Assembly (NCBI GenBank): GCA_937898625.1
Contig: CALEJF010000021.1
Coordinates: 1-64,000, forward strand
Direction: 5' to 3'
Source: an uncultured Clostridia bacterium
Lineage (GTDB): Bacteria > Bacillota > Clostridia > Oscillospirales > Acutalibacteraceae
Length of the DNA stretch: 64,000 nt
Of this stretch, positions 17,603 to 28,522 are shown piece after piece. The position numbers were made by a program, and so were the translations under genes. The notes beneath the pieces were generated by a model. The model worked only from the letters and a program-made list of their open reading frames with translations, made no database searches and was not told where the DNA came from. How positions within the stretch are numbered: position 1 is the stretch's first letter; each line of letters starts with the position of its first letter.

Positions 17603-20600
17603 ATGCTCAACATTATTACAGGACGAACAGGTAGCGGTAAAACCCGATTTATTCGTTCAATGGCTTCTCAAATTGCAGATGTGCAGTCAGGAAAAGCCAT
17701 AATCATTGTTCCCGAACAGTTTTCCTTTGAAACTGAAAAAGGAATGTTAACCCTTTTAGGTAATGAAAAAATAAATAATGTTGAAATCTTGAGCTTTTCA
17801 CGACTTAGCGAAAGGCTCTTGTCCCAATACGGAAAACTCGAAAAAAAGATTGCCGATGACGGTGTCCGTGCTGTGCTTATGAGTCGTGCTATTGAAGCAC
17901 TTGAAGATAAATTAACTGTTTTTAACCGTTATAAAAGATTTCCCCAACTTCTTCAGGAAATTTTAAGTTTCCACAAGGAAATGAAAAAATGCGGAGTCAC
18001 TAACGACAATTTAGGTGAGTTTTCTGATAAGGTTAAAAAGGCATCGTTTTCTTCAAAACTTACGGAACTATCATTGATTTTTACTTGTTACGATGCTCTT
18101 TTGTCACAAAGCTTTACCGATAGCAATACTCATCTTGACTTGCTTTATGATTTGCTTTGGGATGTTGATTATTTCAATGGAAAAACCATATTTTTAGATG
18201 CTTTTTCAGGCTTTTCAGGTCAGGAATATAAGATTATTGAGCAGATTTTGCGTCAGGCGGAGGATGTTTTTGTTACCTTCTGTTGTGACACATCAAAAAA
18301 TAACGGCAGATATGAACTTTTCTATAATGCCAATGTTGAAATTAAGAAACTCAAAAACATAGCAAATAGAATTGGTGTTAAAATCGCACCCGAAAAGGTT
18401 TTATACTCTAAAAAAGAGTTCAAAAAAGACGAACTCAATTTCCTTGAAGAACATATTTTCTCGGCAGATAATAACGCATACGAAAACGATGCAAATGCCA
18501 TCACAATTATTCCTTGTCGAACAAAGACAGAGGAATGTCAAGTCGTAGCATCCGAGATTAAAAAACTTGTAAGACAAGAAAATCTTCGCTATCGTGATAT
18601 TGCTGTAATTGTAAGAAATGAAGAAAATTATAGAAAAGATTTGGCATCTGCTTTTAGAAAATATGACATTGACTGTTTCCACGATAACCGTCAGCCCATT
18701 GACACTCAACCACTCGTTGTGTTTGTAAAATGCCTTTTAGATATTCTGGTAAAAGGCTTTGAAACGGAAACAGTTTTACGATTTTTAAAGACACAACTCT
18801 ATGGTTTCACAGTTGAAGAAATCGCCTTATTGGAAGATTATTGCCTTATGTGGAGAGTCAGTCCGTCAACTTGGAAAGATATGTGGACAGAAAATCCAAA
18901 AGGCTTTGGTGAAGATTTTGATGAAACTTCACAAGCAACCCTTGATAATATAAATAATCTTAGACAGAGAGTTGTAGGACCAATTCTTTCCTTGAAAAAC
19001 AAAATTAAAAATGCCGATGGTGAAACGGTTTCAAGCGAACTTTTCGCCTTCTTGCGTAATGCCCGAATTGACGAAAATCTAAGGACATTTACAACATTTT
19101 TAAATCATAACGGTGAAACTGATTTAGCTCTTGAACAGAGCAGAATCTGGAAAATACTTACAGAAATTCTTGACGGACTTTATTTCGCTCTCGGTAAGTC
19201 AAGTATATCTATAGAAAGATATTCCGAATTGTTTACAATTCTTGTAGCATCAAAAGATATGGGCGTAATTCCAAACGGCATTGATGAGGTAATTGTGGGC
19301 TCTGCTGACAGAATTCGTGCTTCTGCACCTAAGATTGTGTTCTTAATGGGCGTGAATACAGGTGTTTTTCCGGGGGAAAGTTCATCAGGTGTGCTTTTCA
19401 ATGATATTGAAAGATGTGAACTTATTAAGAATGGTCTGCCCATAATCAGTAACCTTGAATATAACTCTGTCAGTGAAAATTTTATTGCTTACCACGCAGC
19501 AACCTTGGCAACTGATAAGCTTTATTTAACATACCCTGCAATTGGCAGTGATTCATCTTCACTTACACCTTCCGAAATGGTGAGTGAGGTTATTAAAATT
19601 TTCCCAAAATGCAACATACGAACAGAAAATTCCAAATTCAACCGTGTCGAAAGCCGAAATTCCGCATTTTCAGTTATGGCAGGGGAGAATGTCAAAGGTT
19701 CTGTTTTAGGTGAAACTTTAAAACAGTATTTTAAAGAAAATAACGGTGAAAATGAGCTTTCAAAACTTAAAAAAGCAGATAAAAAGGACTTTTATATTTC
19801 CGACAATAACCTTGCAACTGAATTCTTTGGTAAGAATATGTATATTTCTGCATCACGAGTTGAGAAATTCTATAAATGTCCTTTCAGTTATTTCTGTGAA
19901 TATGGTCTTAAAGCCATACCGCGAAAAGAAGCTGAAGTTGATGCTGCTCTTTCAGGTACACTTATTCACCATGTTTTAGAAATTTTCTTGTCCGAAAACC
20001 CAAAGGATAAACTGAACGCATTTAACGAAAAGGATATAAAAGCAAAAATAAATATAATTATAGACAATTATATCGCAGAGAATATGGGCGGTTATGAAAA
20101 TAAAGCACCATCATTTACTCGAACAGTATCACTCCTAAAAGAAACCTCATTTAAGGTTGTCAAACAGATTATTGCTGAATTTTCTCAATGTAAATTCACA
20201 CCTGCCGACTTTGAACTTAGAATCAATGTTGACGGTCAAATTTCACCTTATGAAATAACTCTCGATAATGGCGGTGTAGTTAGAATTGTAGGTAGCATTG
20301 ACCGTGTTGACACTTATGAAACAGCGGATAACACTTTCGTAAGAGTTATTGACTACAAAACAGGTGGCAAAGAGTTTAAATTGGGCGAAGTTTTTTCGGG
20401 ACTTAATATGCAGATGCTCATTTACCTTTTTGCAATCTGGCAAAATGGTGGAGAATATTATAAAAATGTAACTCCTGCAGGAATTCTCTATTTTCAGGCT
20501 AAAAACCCAAGAATAAAATCCGACAAAATCACAAGGGATTCCGACGAGTATGACTCAAAAACTGCATCAATGCAAGAACTGAGAATGCACGGTATGGTGC

Positions 20601-20941
20601 TTAATAATATTGATGTTGTAACTGCTATGGAAAACGGTTGTGAGGGGCTTTTCATCCCTGTTTCTCTTGATAAAAACGGCGCGCTAAAGGGTAATGTGAT
20701 TTCACTTGATGCTTTAAGTGCCTTAAAAGACAGAGTAAATAATTCTATTAAAAATATGGCAAGTGATTTGCAGAGTGGCTGTATTTCTGCTTTCCCTGTT
20801 GACGGTGGTTGCACTTGGTGTAACTATAAGGATGTGTGCAAACGAGAGGAATCCGACCCGATTAAGGAGTTGGAGGTTCCTTCATTTGACGACGCAATTT
20901 CTATATTAAGAGGTGACGAAGATGGCAAGACAATGGACTGA
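17603..20941 (+). CDS. addB: ATP-dependent nuclease AddAB, subunit B
   Basis: One subunit of the AddAB helicase-nuclease, which resects double-strand breaks and recognises Chi in Bacillota. The 1112-aa protein opens with a Walker A motif, GRTGSGKTRF, has a degraded helicase core and a C-terminal RecB-type nuclease domain with VIDYKTGGKE. Four cysteines at 759, 1070, 1073 and 1079 show the spacing of the AddB iron-sulphur staple that holds the nuclease domain on. The ATG at 17603 follows AAAGGGG. The 3' end overlaps addA by 20 nt, indicating coupled translation. Confidence 0.95.
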   Translation: MLNIITGRTGSGKTRFIRSMASQIADVQSGKAIIIVPEQFSFETEKGMLTLLGNEKINNVEILSFSRLSERLLSQYGKLEKKIADDGVRAVLMSRAIEALEDKLTVFNRYKRFPQLLQEILSFHKEMKKCGVTNDNLGEFSDKVKKASFSSKLTELSLIFTCYDALLSQSFTDSNTHLDLLYDLLWDVDYFNGKTIFLDAFSGFSGQEYKIIEQILRQAEDVFVTFCCDTSKNNGRYELFYNANVEIKKLKNIANRIGVKIAPEKVLYSKKEFKKDELNFLEEHIFSADNNAYENDANAITIIPCRTKTEECQVVASEIKKLVRQENLRYRDIAVIVRNEENYRKDLASAFRKYDIDCFHDNRQPIDTQPLVVFVKCLLDILVKGFETETVLRFLKTQLYGFTVEEIALLEDYCLMWRVSPSTWKDMWTENPKGFGEDFDETSQATLDNINNLRQRVVGPILSLKNKIKNADGETVSSELFAFLRNARIDENLRTFTTFLNHNGETDLALEQSRIWKILTEILDGLYFALGKSSISIERYSELFTILVASKDMGVIPNGIDEVIVGSADRIRASAPKIVFLMGVNTGVFPGESSSGVLFNDIERCELIKNGLPIISNLEYNSVSENFIAYHAATLATDKLYLTYPAIGSDSSSLTPSEMVSEVIKIFPKCNIRTENSKFNRVESRNSAFSVMAGENVKGSVLGETLKQYFKENNGENELSKLKKADKKDFYISDNNLATEFFGKNMYISASRVEKFYKCPFSYFCEYGLKAIPRKEAEVDAALSGTLIHHVLEIFLSENPKDKLNAFNEKDIKAKINIIIDNYIAENMGGYENKAPSFTRTVSLLKETSFKVVKQIIAEFSQCKFTPADFELRINVDGQISPYEITLDNGGVVRIVGSIDRVDTYETADNTFVRVIDYKTGGKEFKLGEVFSGLNMQMLIYLFAIWQNGGEYYKNVTPAGILYFQAKNPRIKSDKITRDSDEYDSKTASMQELRMHGMVLNNIDVVTAMENGCEGLFIPVSLDKNGALKGNVISLDALSALKDRVNNSIKNMASDLQSGCISAFPVDGGCTWCNYKDVCKREESDPIKELEVPSFDDAISILRGDEDGKTMD

Positions 20942-23900
20942 TTCCCAAAAACAGGCAATCGAATCAAGAAACGGTACAGTCCTTGTTTCTGCTGCTGCGG
21001 GTTCAGGTAAAACTGCGGTCTTGGTTGAAAGAGTAATCGGTAGAATTACTGATACAAACAATCCTGTTGATATTGAAAAATTACTTGTTGTAACATTTAC
21101 AAAGGCTGCTGCTGCTGAAATGAAAGAGAGAATTTCTGTTCGTCTATCCGAGATGATAGCGGACGAGCCTAACAATACATATCTCAAACGACAAAAAATG
21201 TATCTACCCAATGCACAAATTTCCACAATGGACAGTTTCTGTGCAAGGCTCGTTAAGGAAAACTTTGAAAAAGCAGATGTCTCACCTGATTTTACAATGA
21301 TGTCCGATATTGAACATGATATATTAAAAAGAGAAACAGTAAGCGAGGTTTTGGAGGGTATTTACAGTCTTCCTGAAAGTGAAACAAGGGATTTTCTCAA
21401 CCTTTTCACAAATGGCAGAAATGATGAAAACCTTATAAATTCAATCTTTGCCCTTTATGATTTTGCTATGGCATCACAGAATCCTCTACAATGGATTGAG
21501 AAATGTTTTGACCCTTATTTTGTTGATTTACCTCTTGAAAAAACTGATTGGGGTAAATTCTGTCTAAATAAAGTTGGCGATATTTTGGCGTTTGCTGATG
21601 ATAAAGCTTACAATATAGTCGATGATGTACCAAAAGGCGGTAAATTGGAAATATTTATTACAGAGGAATTGTTTAAAATCAATACTACCATTTCATATAT
21701 TTGGGATATGATTGATAAAGGTGATGGTTCTTGGGATGAAATCAAGGCTGAAGTCGATTCTATCGCGTTGGGCAGGTGGCCTCGACTCTCTGCTGAGGAG
21801 GTAAATCATCCCTTATGTCTTGAGATTAAAAAGCGTCGTGAAGGACTTAAAAAGTTTTATTTCGCAGTTCAGGATATAATGATTTGTACAGAACAAGAAT
21901 ATCGTGAGGATATAGAGTATTTAAGACCGATAGCATTGGTTTTAAAAAATTGTGTCTTAAAATTTATTGAACTTCTTAATGAGAAAAAAAGAGAAAATAA
22001 TACTTATTATTTTTCTGATATTCTCCATCTTGCATTGAAGCTTTTAGTGGAATTCAATGCCGACGGAACTTATGAGAAAACTGCTTTGGCAAATGAGTTG
22101 TCCGATAATTTTGCAGAAATTTTAATTGACGAATTTCAGGATACCAATGAGGCACAGGATACCTTGTTTTCTGTTATCTCCAACAATAACGAAAATAAAT
22201 TTATGGTTGGCGATGTAAAGCAAAGCATCTACCGTTTCCGTCAGGCTATGCCTGAAATCTTTATGGGATATAAGGACGGTTTTGAACCATATAAGGATAA
22301 TAATTATCCTGCCACAATAAGCCTTGACCGAAATTTCAGGAGCCGAAAGGGTGTAGTTGAAGGTATCAATTTTTTCTTTGACTTTTTTATGACAAAAAAA
22401 TTAGGTGGTGTTGAATACTCTAAGGACGGAGAAAAGCTTGTGTTTGGTGGTAGTTACGAGGAAAGAGATTCTGCAGATGTGGCAGTGCATCTTGTTGATA
22501 CGGATAAATCAAGGGGTACAGATTTAGAAGCAGAGGCTCGTCATATAGGTAATATAATAAAGGACCTTGTGGAAACGGGCACTCTTGTAGGTAAAAAGGG
22601 TAAGGAAAGACCGATTAAGTATAGTGATATCTGCATACTTATGAGAGCCGTTAAGGATAAAGCACCTGTAATTGCCCGTGAACTCAGCGAGATGGGAATT
22701 CCTGCCCATTTTCAAAAGCAAGGCGGATTTTTTGAAAGTCGTGAAATCGTAACACTAATTTCAATGCTTAAGGTAATCGACAATCCCGTACAGGATGTGC
22801 CGCTTATATCCGTTATGCTTTCTCCGTTGTTCCCATTTACGGAAGACGATTTGGCAAGGTATCGCTGTGACCAAAGAAAGGGCAGTTTTTACTCTGCTTT
22901 GAAAGAGCAATATGATAAAGACAGCAAGGTCAAAGAGTTTTTTGATTTACTGTCAATTCTTCGTACCTTGTCTGTCACAATGGATATAGGCAGTCTTATC
23001 CGTCGAATTCTTGAAATAACATCCTACGACAGTATTGTGGGTGCTATGGATAACGGTGAAAGGCGAGTTCTTAATATTGAACTTTTAATAAATTATGCAG
23101 AGGGCTATGAGTCCTCAGGTGGTTTAGGCCTTTCGGGATTTATCCGTTTTCTTGATAAAATCCGTAAGAACAATAAGGATTTAGAAGGCGCAAGTGAGAT
23201 TTCAGAGAACGATGATGTTGTAAGAATTATGTCCATCCATAAGAGTAAGGGCCTTGAATTCCCCGTTGTTTTCGTTGCGAATTGCTCATCTGGCTTCAAT
23301 GTTGCAGATTACAATAAAGTAAGAATGCATCGTGATTTAGGCGTAGGCTTTACAAGATATTTTGCAAATCTCAACAAGGAATTACCAACACAACCATACA
23401 GTACGATTAAACTTGCAAATAAATACGAGGAAACATCAGAATTAATTCGTTTGCTTTATGTGGCAATGACGAGAGCGGAAGAAAAACTTTATCTTGTAGG
23501 TTCGATGTATAATTGGGATAAAAAGATAGATGAATTATACTACACATATTATTCTGATTATGGTGACAGGGAACTTCCTTTGCTTTTAATAAATAACTTT
23601 ATGCAGTGGATTTTACTTCGTATGCTTTGGCATCCAAATATGGGATTAAAGCGAGAGTTTAAATTTTGCTATGAGGTTCCTGAATATTATGCTCCAAAAA
23701 TCGAATTCACTCTTATAGAAAAGCTTGACGAAACCTATGCTGAAGAAACTGAAAAAGCAGTATATGCTGTTGACAATGAAATGTTAAACGAGATTAGCGA
23801 CAGACTTTCTTTTGAGTATCCGTTTTCGAATGTTTCTTCCGTACCAATCAAATATGCAGCGTCATCAATGGATAGGGAAGAAAATCTTAAATATCTTGCA

Positions 23901-24446
23901 ACTGAAAATCCTGCATTTTCAGGTTCAGGCGAATTAACACCTGCACAAAGAGGAACATTACTCCATAGATTTATGGAAATTTGCGGCCTTACACAAATCA
24001 AAACCGATTTGGCAGGAGAAATAGAAAAAGCAGTTAAAAACAACATTTTCACACAAAAAGAAGCAGATGCCTTAAATGTGTCTGCCATTGAGAAATTCTT
24101 ATCAAGCGACTTGTATAAGAGAATTACAACTGCTGAAAAATACATCCGTGAGCAAGAATTCTCAATGTCAATTCCCGTTTCTCTTGTCAATAATTCGTTA
24201 CCTGACGAAATAAATGAAAAGGTTATTGTTCAGGGTGTTATTGACGGATTAATTATTAACGGAAACACAGGGGAAATAGTTGACTATAAAACGGACAGAG
24301 TTAATAGTGAAGAAGAACTTTGTGAGAGATATAAAGGGCAGATGAGTATTTACAAAAAAGCAGCGGAAGAATGCTTTGGACTGCAAAATGTGACAGTAAC
24401 TTTATATTCCTTCCATCTTTCAAAAGAAATTTCTGTAAAACTTTAA
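20922..24446 (+). CDS. addA: ATP-dependent helicase/nuclease AddAB, subunit A
   Basis: The UvrD-like motor and second nuclease of AddAB. The 1174-aa protein has the superfamily 1 motifs in order: SAAAGSGKTAVL near the N-terminus, DEFQDTN (Walker B), and a late MTRAEEKLYLV. It ends in a nuclease domain with GVIDG and VDYKTD. The ATG at 20922 is preferred over the GTG at 20913 because AGAGGTG lies at the normal distance. It overlaps addB; rpmE follows after its own promoter. Confidence 0.95.
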   Translation: MARQWTDSQKQAIESRNGTVLVSAAAGSGKTAVLVERVIGRITDTNNPVDIEKLLVVTFTKAAAAEMKERISVRLSEMIADEPNNTYLKRQKMYLPNAQISTMDSFCARLVKENFEKADVSPDFTMMSDIEHDILKRETVSEVLEGIYSLPESETRDFLNLFTNGRNDENLINSIFALYDFAMASQNPLQWIEKCFDPYFVDLPLEKTDWGKFCLNKVGDILAFADDKAYNIVDDVPKGGKLEIFITEELFKINTTISYIWDMIDKGDGSWDEIKAEVDSIALGRWPRLSAEEVNHPLCLEIKKRREGLKKFYFAVQDIMICTEQEYREDIEYLRPIALVLKNCVLKFIELLNEKKRENNTYYFSDILHLALKLLVEFNADGTYEKTALANELSDNFAEILIDEFQDTNEAQDTLFSVISNNNENKFMVGDVKQSIYRFRQAMPEIFMGYKDGFEPYKDNNYPATISLDRNFRSRKGVVEGINFFFDFFMTKKLGGVEYSKDGEKLVFGGSYEERDSADVAVHLVDTDKSRGTDLEAEARHIGNIIKDLVETGTLVGKKGKERPIKYSDICILMRAVKDKAPVIARELSEMGIPAHFQKQGGFFESREIVTLISMLKVIDNPVQDVPLISVMLSPLFPFTEDDLARYRCDQRKGSFYSALKEQYDKDSKVKEFFDLLSILRTLSVTMDIGSLIRRILEITSYDSIVGAMDNGERRVLNIELLINYAEGYESSGGLGLSGFIRFLDKIRKNNKDLEGASEISENDDVVRIMSIHKSKGLEFPVVFVANCSSGFNVADYNKVRMHRDLGVGFTRYFANLNKELPTQPYSTIKLANKYEETSELIRLLYVAMTRAEEKLYLVGSMYNWDKKIDELYYTYYSDYGDRELPLLLINNFMQWILLRMLWHPNMGLKREFKFCYEVPEYYAPKIEFTLIEKLDETYAEETEKAVYAVDNEMLNEISDRLSFEYPFSNVSSVPIKYAASSMDREENLKYLATENPAFSGSGELTPAQRGTLLHRFMEICGLTQIKTDLAGEIEKAVKNNIFTQKEADALNVSAIEKFLSSDLYKRITTAEKYIREQEFSMSIPVSLVNNSLPDEINEKVIVQGVIDGLIINGNTGEIVDYKTDRVNSEEELCERYKGQMSIYKKAAEECFGLQNVTVTLYSFHLSKEISVKL

Positions 24447-24454
24447 AAAAACTC

Positions 24455-24483
24455 TTGATTTTTAGAGAGTGTTGTGCTAAACT
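24455..24483 (+). promoter_or_regulatory. Promoter of rpmE
   Basis: TTGATT (24455-24460), a 17-nt spacer and TAAACT (24478-24483) lie just after addA and 43 nt before the rpmE start. Confidence 0.5.
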
Positions 24484-24526
24484 TATTAGGCTATGTAAAT
24501 AAGTACTGAAAGAGGTGACAATTGTC

Positions 24527-24730
24527 ATGAAACAGGGAATCCATCCTGAGTACAAAACTGTAACAGTTAAATGCGCTTGCGGTGCAACATTTGAAACTCG
24601 TTCAACTAAAGATGATTTGAAGGTTGATATCTGCTCAAATTGCCACCCATTCTTCACAGGTAAGCAGAAGCTTGTTGATACAGGCGGACGTGTTGACAGA
24701 TTTAACAAACGTTACAATCTCTCTAAATAA
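24527..24730 (+). CDS. rpmE: 50S ribosomal protein L31
   Basis: A 67-aa L31 of the zinc-containing (C+) type, with CACG near the N-terminus and CSNCHPF in the middle supplying four cysteines, and the C-terminal [11 protein letters not shown]. The ATG at 24527 lies 8 nt after AGAGGTG; the in-frame GTG within that site is not used. It is a single-gene unit with promoter and terminator. C+ L31 copies in other bacteria are zinc-regulated; no regulator site is seen here. Confidence 0.95.
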   Translation: MKQGIHPEYKTVTVKCACGATFETRSTKDDLKVDICSNCHPFFTGKQKLVDTGGRVDRFNKRYNLSK

Positions 24731-24745
24731 TTTTAGACGACATTA

Positions 24746-24780
24746 CGGTGGTACAAAATTTGTGCCACCTTTTGTTTTTT
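24746..24780 (+). terminator. Terminator after rpmE
   Basis: GGTGGTAC and GTGCCACC form an 8-bp stem with one wobble, followed by TTTTGTTTTTT. Confidence 0.85.
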
Positions 24781-25019
24781 GTCGTAACCACCTCATAAAT
24801 CTTTGTCACAATTCTCACCGGATATTTTTCCGTCATAACTCGTCCAAAATACTCGATAAGACACAAAGTATTATCTCCGTTTTTTGACGGCTCTGACGAA
24901 AAACTATCTCGCTGATAATCGCAACACGATTTACTCAGTGGTTACTATGAGATAAAGAATTTTAGTTTTATTACAATTTTCAATGGCTTCTTTTCCGTCA
25001 TATAATAGGGGGCTTTAAA
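24781..25019. other. Intergenic stretch without a gene
   Basis: No supportable gene in about 240 nt. TTTTCCGTCATA occurs twice (about 24828 and 24991). GTAACCACCTCATA near 24784 and AGTGGTTACTATGAG near 24938 are partly complementary, so a long-range structure is possible. The yigZ ribosome site AGGGGGG lies at the end. Confidence 0.4.
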
Positions 25020-25643
25020 ATGCCAAAAGAATACAGAACGGTTAAAGAATTTAATAGTGATGAATACATCGTGAAGCGTTCCAGATTTATTGGCTACGCT
25101 AAACCCGTTGTGTCCGTCGAAGAGGCAAATGCTTTTATCGCAGAAATCAAAGCAAAGCATTGGGATGCAACACATAATGTTCACGCCTATATTCTTCGTG
25201 AGGGTGGAATAAAGAGATACTCTGACGACGGTGAACCACAGGGGACTGCAGGTGTGCCTTGCCTTGATGTTTTAGAAAAAGAAAATTTAGTTGATGTTTG
25301 CGTTGTGGTAACCCGATATTTTGGTGGTATTCTTCTTGGCGGTGGCGGACTTGTCCGTGCCTATTCCCACAGTGCTAAAATAGGTGTTGAAAGTGCAAAG
25401 ATTATCACTATGGCACACTGCCTTGATATGGCGGTTGAATGTGACTATACATTCTATGGCAAATTAAACGATTTTCTTTCACGAGAGGAAACAGCGATTT
25501 TAGATACTGAATTTACTGACAATGTTAAAGTATTTTTTAGAATAAAAAGTGAAAATAAGAATAACATTAATGCAAAACTTATCGAATTAAGTAATGGAAG
25601 GGTTTCTTCCACAGTTATTTCAGAGAATTTTTGTGAATTTTAA
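25020..25643 (+). CDS. YigZ/IMPACT family protein
   Basis: A 207-aa member of UPF0029 (YigZ, related to eukaryotic IMPACT/Yih1). The conserved N-terminal domain has KRSRFIGYA, ATHNVHAY, SDDGEPQGTAG and VTRYFGGILLGGGGLVRAY. The C-terminal part is a ferredoxin-like UPF0029 C domain. The biochemical role is not established; related proteins bind nucleic acid or ribosomes. It stands alone between rpmE and the dgt operon, with AGGGGGG before the ATG. Confidence 0.88.
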   Translation: MPKEYRTVKEFNSDEYIVKRSRFIGYAKPVVSVEEANAFIAEIKAKHWDATHNVHAYILREGGIKRYSDDGEPQGTAGVPCLDVLEKENLVDVCVVVTRYFGGILLGGGGLVRAYSHSAKIGVESAKIITMAHCLDMAVECDYTFYGKLNDFLSREETAILDTEFTDNVKVFFRIKSENKNNINAKLIELSNGRVSSTVISENFCEF

Positions 25644-25734
25644 ATTTTTTTATAAAAAAATAAAGGGTTTTTGTTTTTTTCTGCGTATATATAATTAGAA
25701 GGGTAAATTTTTAGCCCAAAAAGGAGGCATTTTA

Positions 25735-26748
25735 ATGACTGTAAGAGAAAAAATTGAAAACAATGAAAGAATATTGTTGTCAGATAAAGCCTGTCTTAGT
25801 GTTAACTCAAAAGGCAGAGAAACAGCAGAAGAAAAATGCTCCTTGAGAACTGATTTTCAACGAGATAGGGACAGAATTATTCACTCCAACTCGTTCAGAA
25901 GGTTAAAGCATAAAACTCAAGTTTTCTTGTCACCCGAGGGCGACCATTACAGGACAAGACTTACTCACACTCTTGAGGTGTCACAGATTGCAAGGACTAT
26001 TGCAAACGGTCTTTCCCTTAACGGAGATTTGACTGAGGCTGTTGCCCTTGGTCACGATTTGGGTCACACTCCATTCGGTCACGCAGGTGAAAGAGCACTT
26101 AATTCCGTTTTTCCCGGTGGATTCCGTCACTATGACCAGAGTTTAAGAGTTGTGGAAAAACTTGAAAAAAACGGCAAAGGGCTTAATCTTACATATGAAG
26201 TCCGCGATGGTATCGTCTGTCACACCCGTGGTAAAGAGGCAGATACTCTTGAGGGTAGAATAGTTAAACTTGCCGATAAAATCGCATATATAAATCACGA
26301 TATTGACGATGCAGTTCGTGCAGGAGTTATGTGTGAAGAGGATATTCCTCTCGAAATCCGTAAAGCACTTGGATTTAAAAAGTCTGCAAGAATCAATACA
26401 ATGGTTTTAAATGTTGTAGAAAACAGTGTGGATAATATTATTTTCTCACCGGATGTTCAGCAACCTTTTGACGAACTTCACGCCTTTATGTTTGATAAGG
26501 TTTACACAAACCCCGTTTGTAAGGGCGAGGAAAGCAAGGCTGTTGATATAATTCTTCGTCTTTATGACTATTTCTTAAAGAATCCCGAAAGAATTCCAAA
26601 AGCCTACCATTACATAATTGAAAATGAAGGTGTGGAGAGAGCTGTCTGCGACTATATCGCAGGTATGAGCGACCGTTATCTTCTTGTAGTTTATAAAAAT
26701 ATATTCATCCCCGATTCCTGGGTTGATGTGGGACTTGAGGAGGGATAG
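25735..26748 (+). CDS. dgt: HD-domain deoxyguanosinetriphosphate triphosphohydrolase-like protein
   Basis: A 337-aa HD-superfamily protein predicted to split dNTPs into deoxynucleoside and triphosphate. The metal-binding residues lie in RTRLTHTLEV (His) and ALGHDLGHTPFGHAGE (His-Asp), and KLADKIAYINHDIDDA supplies the last Asp. It belongs to the shorter clostridial group that sits upstream of dnaG, as here, which suggests a link to replication or nucleotide supply. AGGAGG precedes the ATG. dnaG starts 2 nt after its stop. Confidence 0.88.
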   Translation: MTVREKIENNERILLSDKACLSVNSKGRETAEEKCSLRTDFQRDRDRIIHSNSFRRLKHKTQVFLSPEGDHYRTRLTHTLEVSQIARTIANGLSLNGDLTEAVALGHDLGHTPFGHAGERALNSVFPGGFRHYDQSLRVVEKLEKNGKGLNLTYEVRDGIVCHTRGKEADTLEGRIVKLADKIAYINHDIDDAVRAGVMCEEDIPLEIRKALGFKKSARINTMVLNVVENSVDNIIFSPDVQQPFDELHAFMFDKVYTNPVCKGEESKAVDIILRLYDYFLKNPERIPKAYHYIIENEGVERAVCDYIAGMSDRYLLVVYKNIFIPDSWVDVGLEEG

Positions 26749-26750
26749 TA

Positions 26751-28496
26751 TTGGCATTATCAGATGATTTTTTACAGGAACTTCGTAACCGTGCCGACAT
26801 TGAAAGTACTATTTCTTCCTATGTCAACTTAAAAAGGGCAGGGCGGATAAGTAAAGGTCTTTGCCCGTTTCACGGTGAAAAAACCGCATCCTTTACTGTT
26901 TATCCCGATACACAGTCTTATTACTGTTTCGGTTGTGGTAACGGTGGCGATGTAATAACATTCATTAAGAATATTGAAAATCTTGATTATATTGATGCTG
27001 TCAGGTTTCTAGCGGACCGTGTGGGCCTTGATATGCCCGATGAAAATAGTTACGACAGCACAATGAATAAACGACGACTCCGTATGTTGGAGGCTAATCG
27101 CGAAGCAGCAAGGTTTTTCCATAATGTTCTTAAAACCAATGACGGTACAGTGGGTTACAGATATTTTAAGAACAGAGGACTTTCGGACGATACAATCCGT
27201 AAATTTGGTTTGGGCTTTGCACCTGATTCATTCAATGCACTAACTAATCATCTTATAAATTTAGGATACACAAAAGATGAACTTGTCTACGCAAACCTTG
27301 CAAGGCGTTCACAGAAAAATCCTAATAATATCTATGACAATTTCCGTAATCGTGTTATGTTCCCCATCATTGATGTTAAAGGAAATGTAATTGCCTTTGG
27401 CGGACGAGTTATGGATGATTCAAAGCCTAAATACCTTAACACCTCGGATACTCTTGTTTACAAAAAGAGTATGGGTGTGTTTGCCCTTAATCTAGCAAAG
27501 AAAAGCGGTAAGGATAGCCTGATTTTATGTGAGGGTTATATGGATGTTATAGCACTACATCAGGCAGGCTTTACAAATGCTGTTGCGGGACTTGGCACAG
27601 CTCTTACAAGTGAACAAGCACATTTACTTTCGCGCTATGCATCAGAAATTCTAATTTCTTATGATGCAGACGAAGCAGGTCAAAAAGCAGCTGCGAGAGC
27701 TTTGACAATTTTTAAAAACACAACTGCGAAGATTAAAATTCTTCGTCTTAGCGGTGGTAAGGACCCGGACGAGATAATTAAGAATTATGGTGTTGAAAAA
27801 ATGAAAGCCATAATTACAGGTGCTGCCAACGAGGTTGAATTTGCACTTTTACGAGAGCATAGCAAATATGATTTGGCAAGTGACGATGGTAAACGCCAGT
27901 ATCTTCAAGCGGCAATTAAAGTTCTTTCGGGGGTCGGTGCTATTGAACTTGAAATTTATGCCTCCCGAATTGCCAACGAATTATCTGTGGCAAAAGAAGT
28001 AATTATTTCCGAGGCGAAGCGCCAGGCTAGAAAGAATACAGTTGTGGATAGAAAAAAGGAATTCACCCAGATTCAACGACAAGAGGATATTCTGGATAAG
28101 CTTAACCCTCAAAGAAAATCGTTCTATCGCGGTGCAAAAGCCGAAGAAATGCTCATAGCCCTTGTTATGGCGAATCCGGAATTCCTTAGTGGAGTTGATG
28201 AAAAAATCTCTTATGAGGACTTTGTAACAGACTTTAATAAACGGATTTTCAAGGCAGTTACGGACAGACTCCGTCAGGGCAAATCTGCTGAAATATCATT
28301 CCTCTATGGTGAACTTACGGAGGATGAAATCAGCGCAGTTGCAAAGATTCAGACAATCTCACATACTCTTAAAAACACTATGGCAGAGTGTGTGGATTGT
28401 ATAAATGTAATTTTAAATGAAAAAAATAAGAAAAGCCTTAAAGATGTAGATGTGGAAAACATCAGTGATGAGGATTTCTTAAAATTTTTTAAATAA
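26751..28496 (+). CDS. dnaG: DNA primase DnaG
   Basis: Makes RNA primers at the replication fork. The 581-aa protein has a CHC2 zinc finger (Cys38, His41, Cys59, Cys62), a catalytic TOPRIM domain ([17 protein letters not shown], then [12 protein letters not shown]) and a C-terminal DnaB-binding helical region. The start is TTG at 26751, behind GGAGGG; no suitable ATG exists nearby and the zinc-finger spacing supports it. It lies in the dgt-dnaG-rpoD order common in Clostridia. Confidence 0.95.
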   Translation: MALSDDFLQELRNRADIESTISSYVNLKRAGRISKGLCPFHGEKTASFTVYPDTQSYYCFGCGNGGDVITFIKNIENLDYIDAVRFLADRVGLDMPDENSYDSTMNKRRLRMLEANREAARFFHNVLKTNDGTVGYRYFKNRGLSDDTIRKFGLGFAPDSFNALTNHLINLGYTKDELVYANLARRSQKNPNNIYDNFRNRVMFPIIDVKGNVIAFGGRVMDDSKPKYLNTSDTLVYKKSMGVFALNLAKKSGKDSLILCEGYMDVIALHQAGFTNAVAGLGTALTSEQAHLLSRYASEILISYDADEAGQKAAARALTIFKNTTAKIKILRLSGGKDPDEIIKNYGVEKMKAIITGAANEVEFALLREHSKYDLASDDGKRQYLQAAIKVLSGVGAIELEIYASRIANELSVAKEVIISEAKRQARKNTVVDRKKEFTQIQRQEDILDKLNPQRKSFYRGAKAEEMLIALVMANPEFLSGVDEKISYEDFVTDFNKRIFKAVTDRLRQGKSAEISFLYGELTEDEISAVAKIQTISHTLKNTMAECVDCINVILNEKNKKSLKDVDVENISDEDFLKFFK

Positions 28497-28522
28497 CTTT
28501 TTTAAAAGTGAAGGAGAAAACA

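Noticed and set aside
24781..25019. A non-coding RNA gene between rpmE and yigZ
   Set aside because: Only weak partial complementarity is visible, with no promoter and terminator pair.
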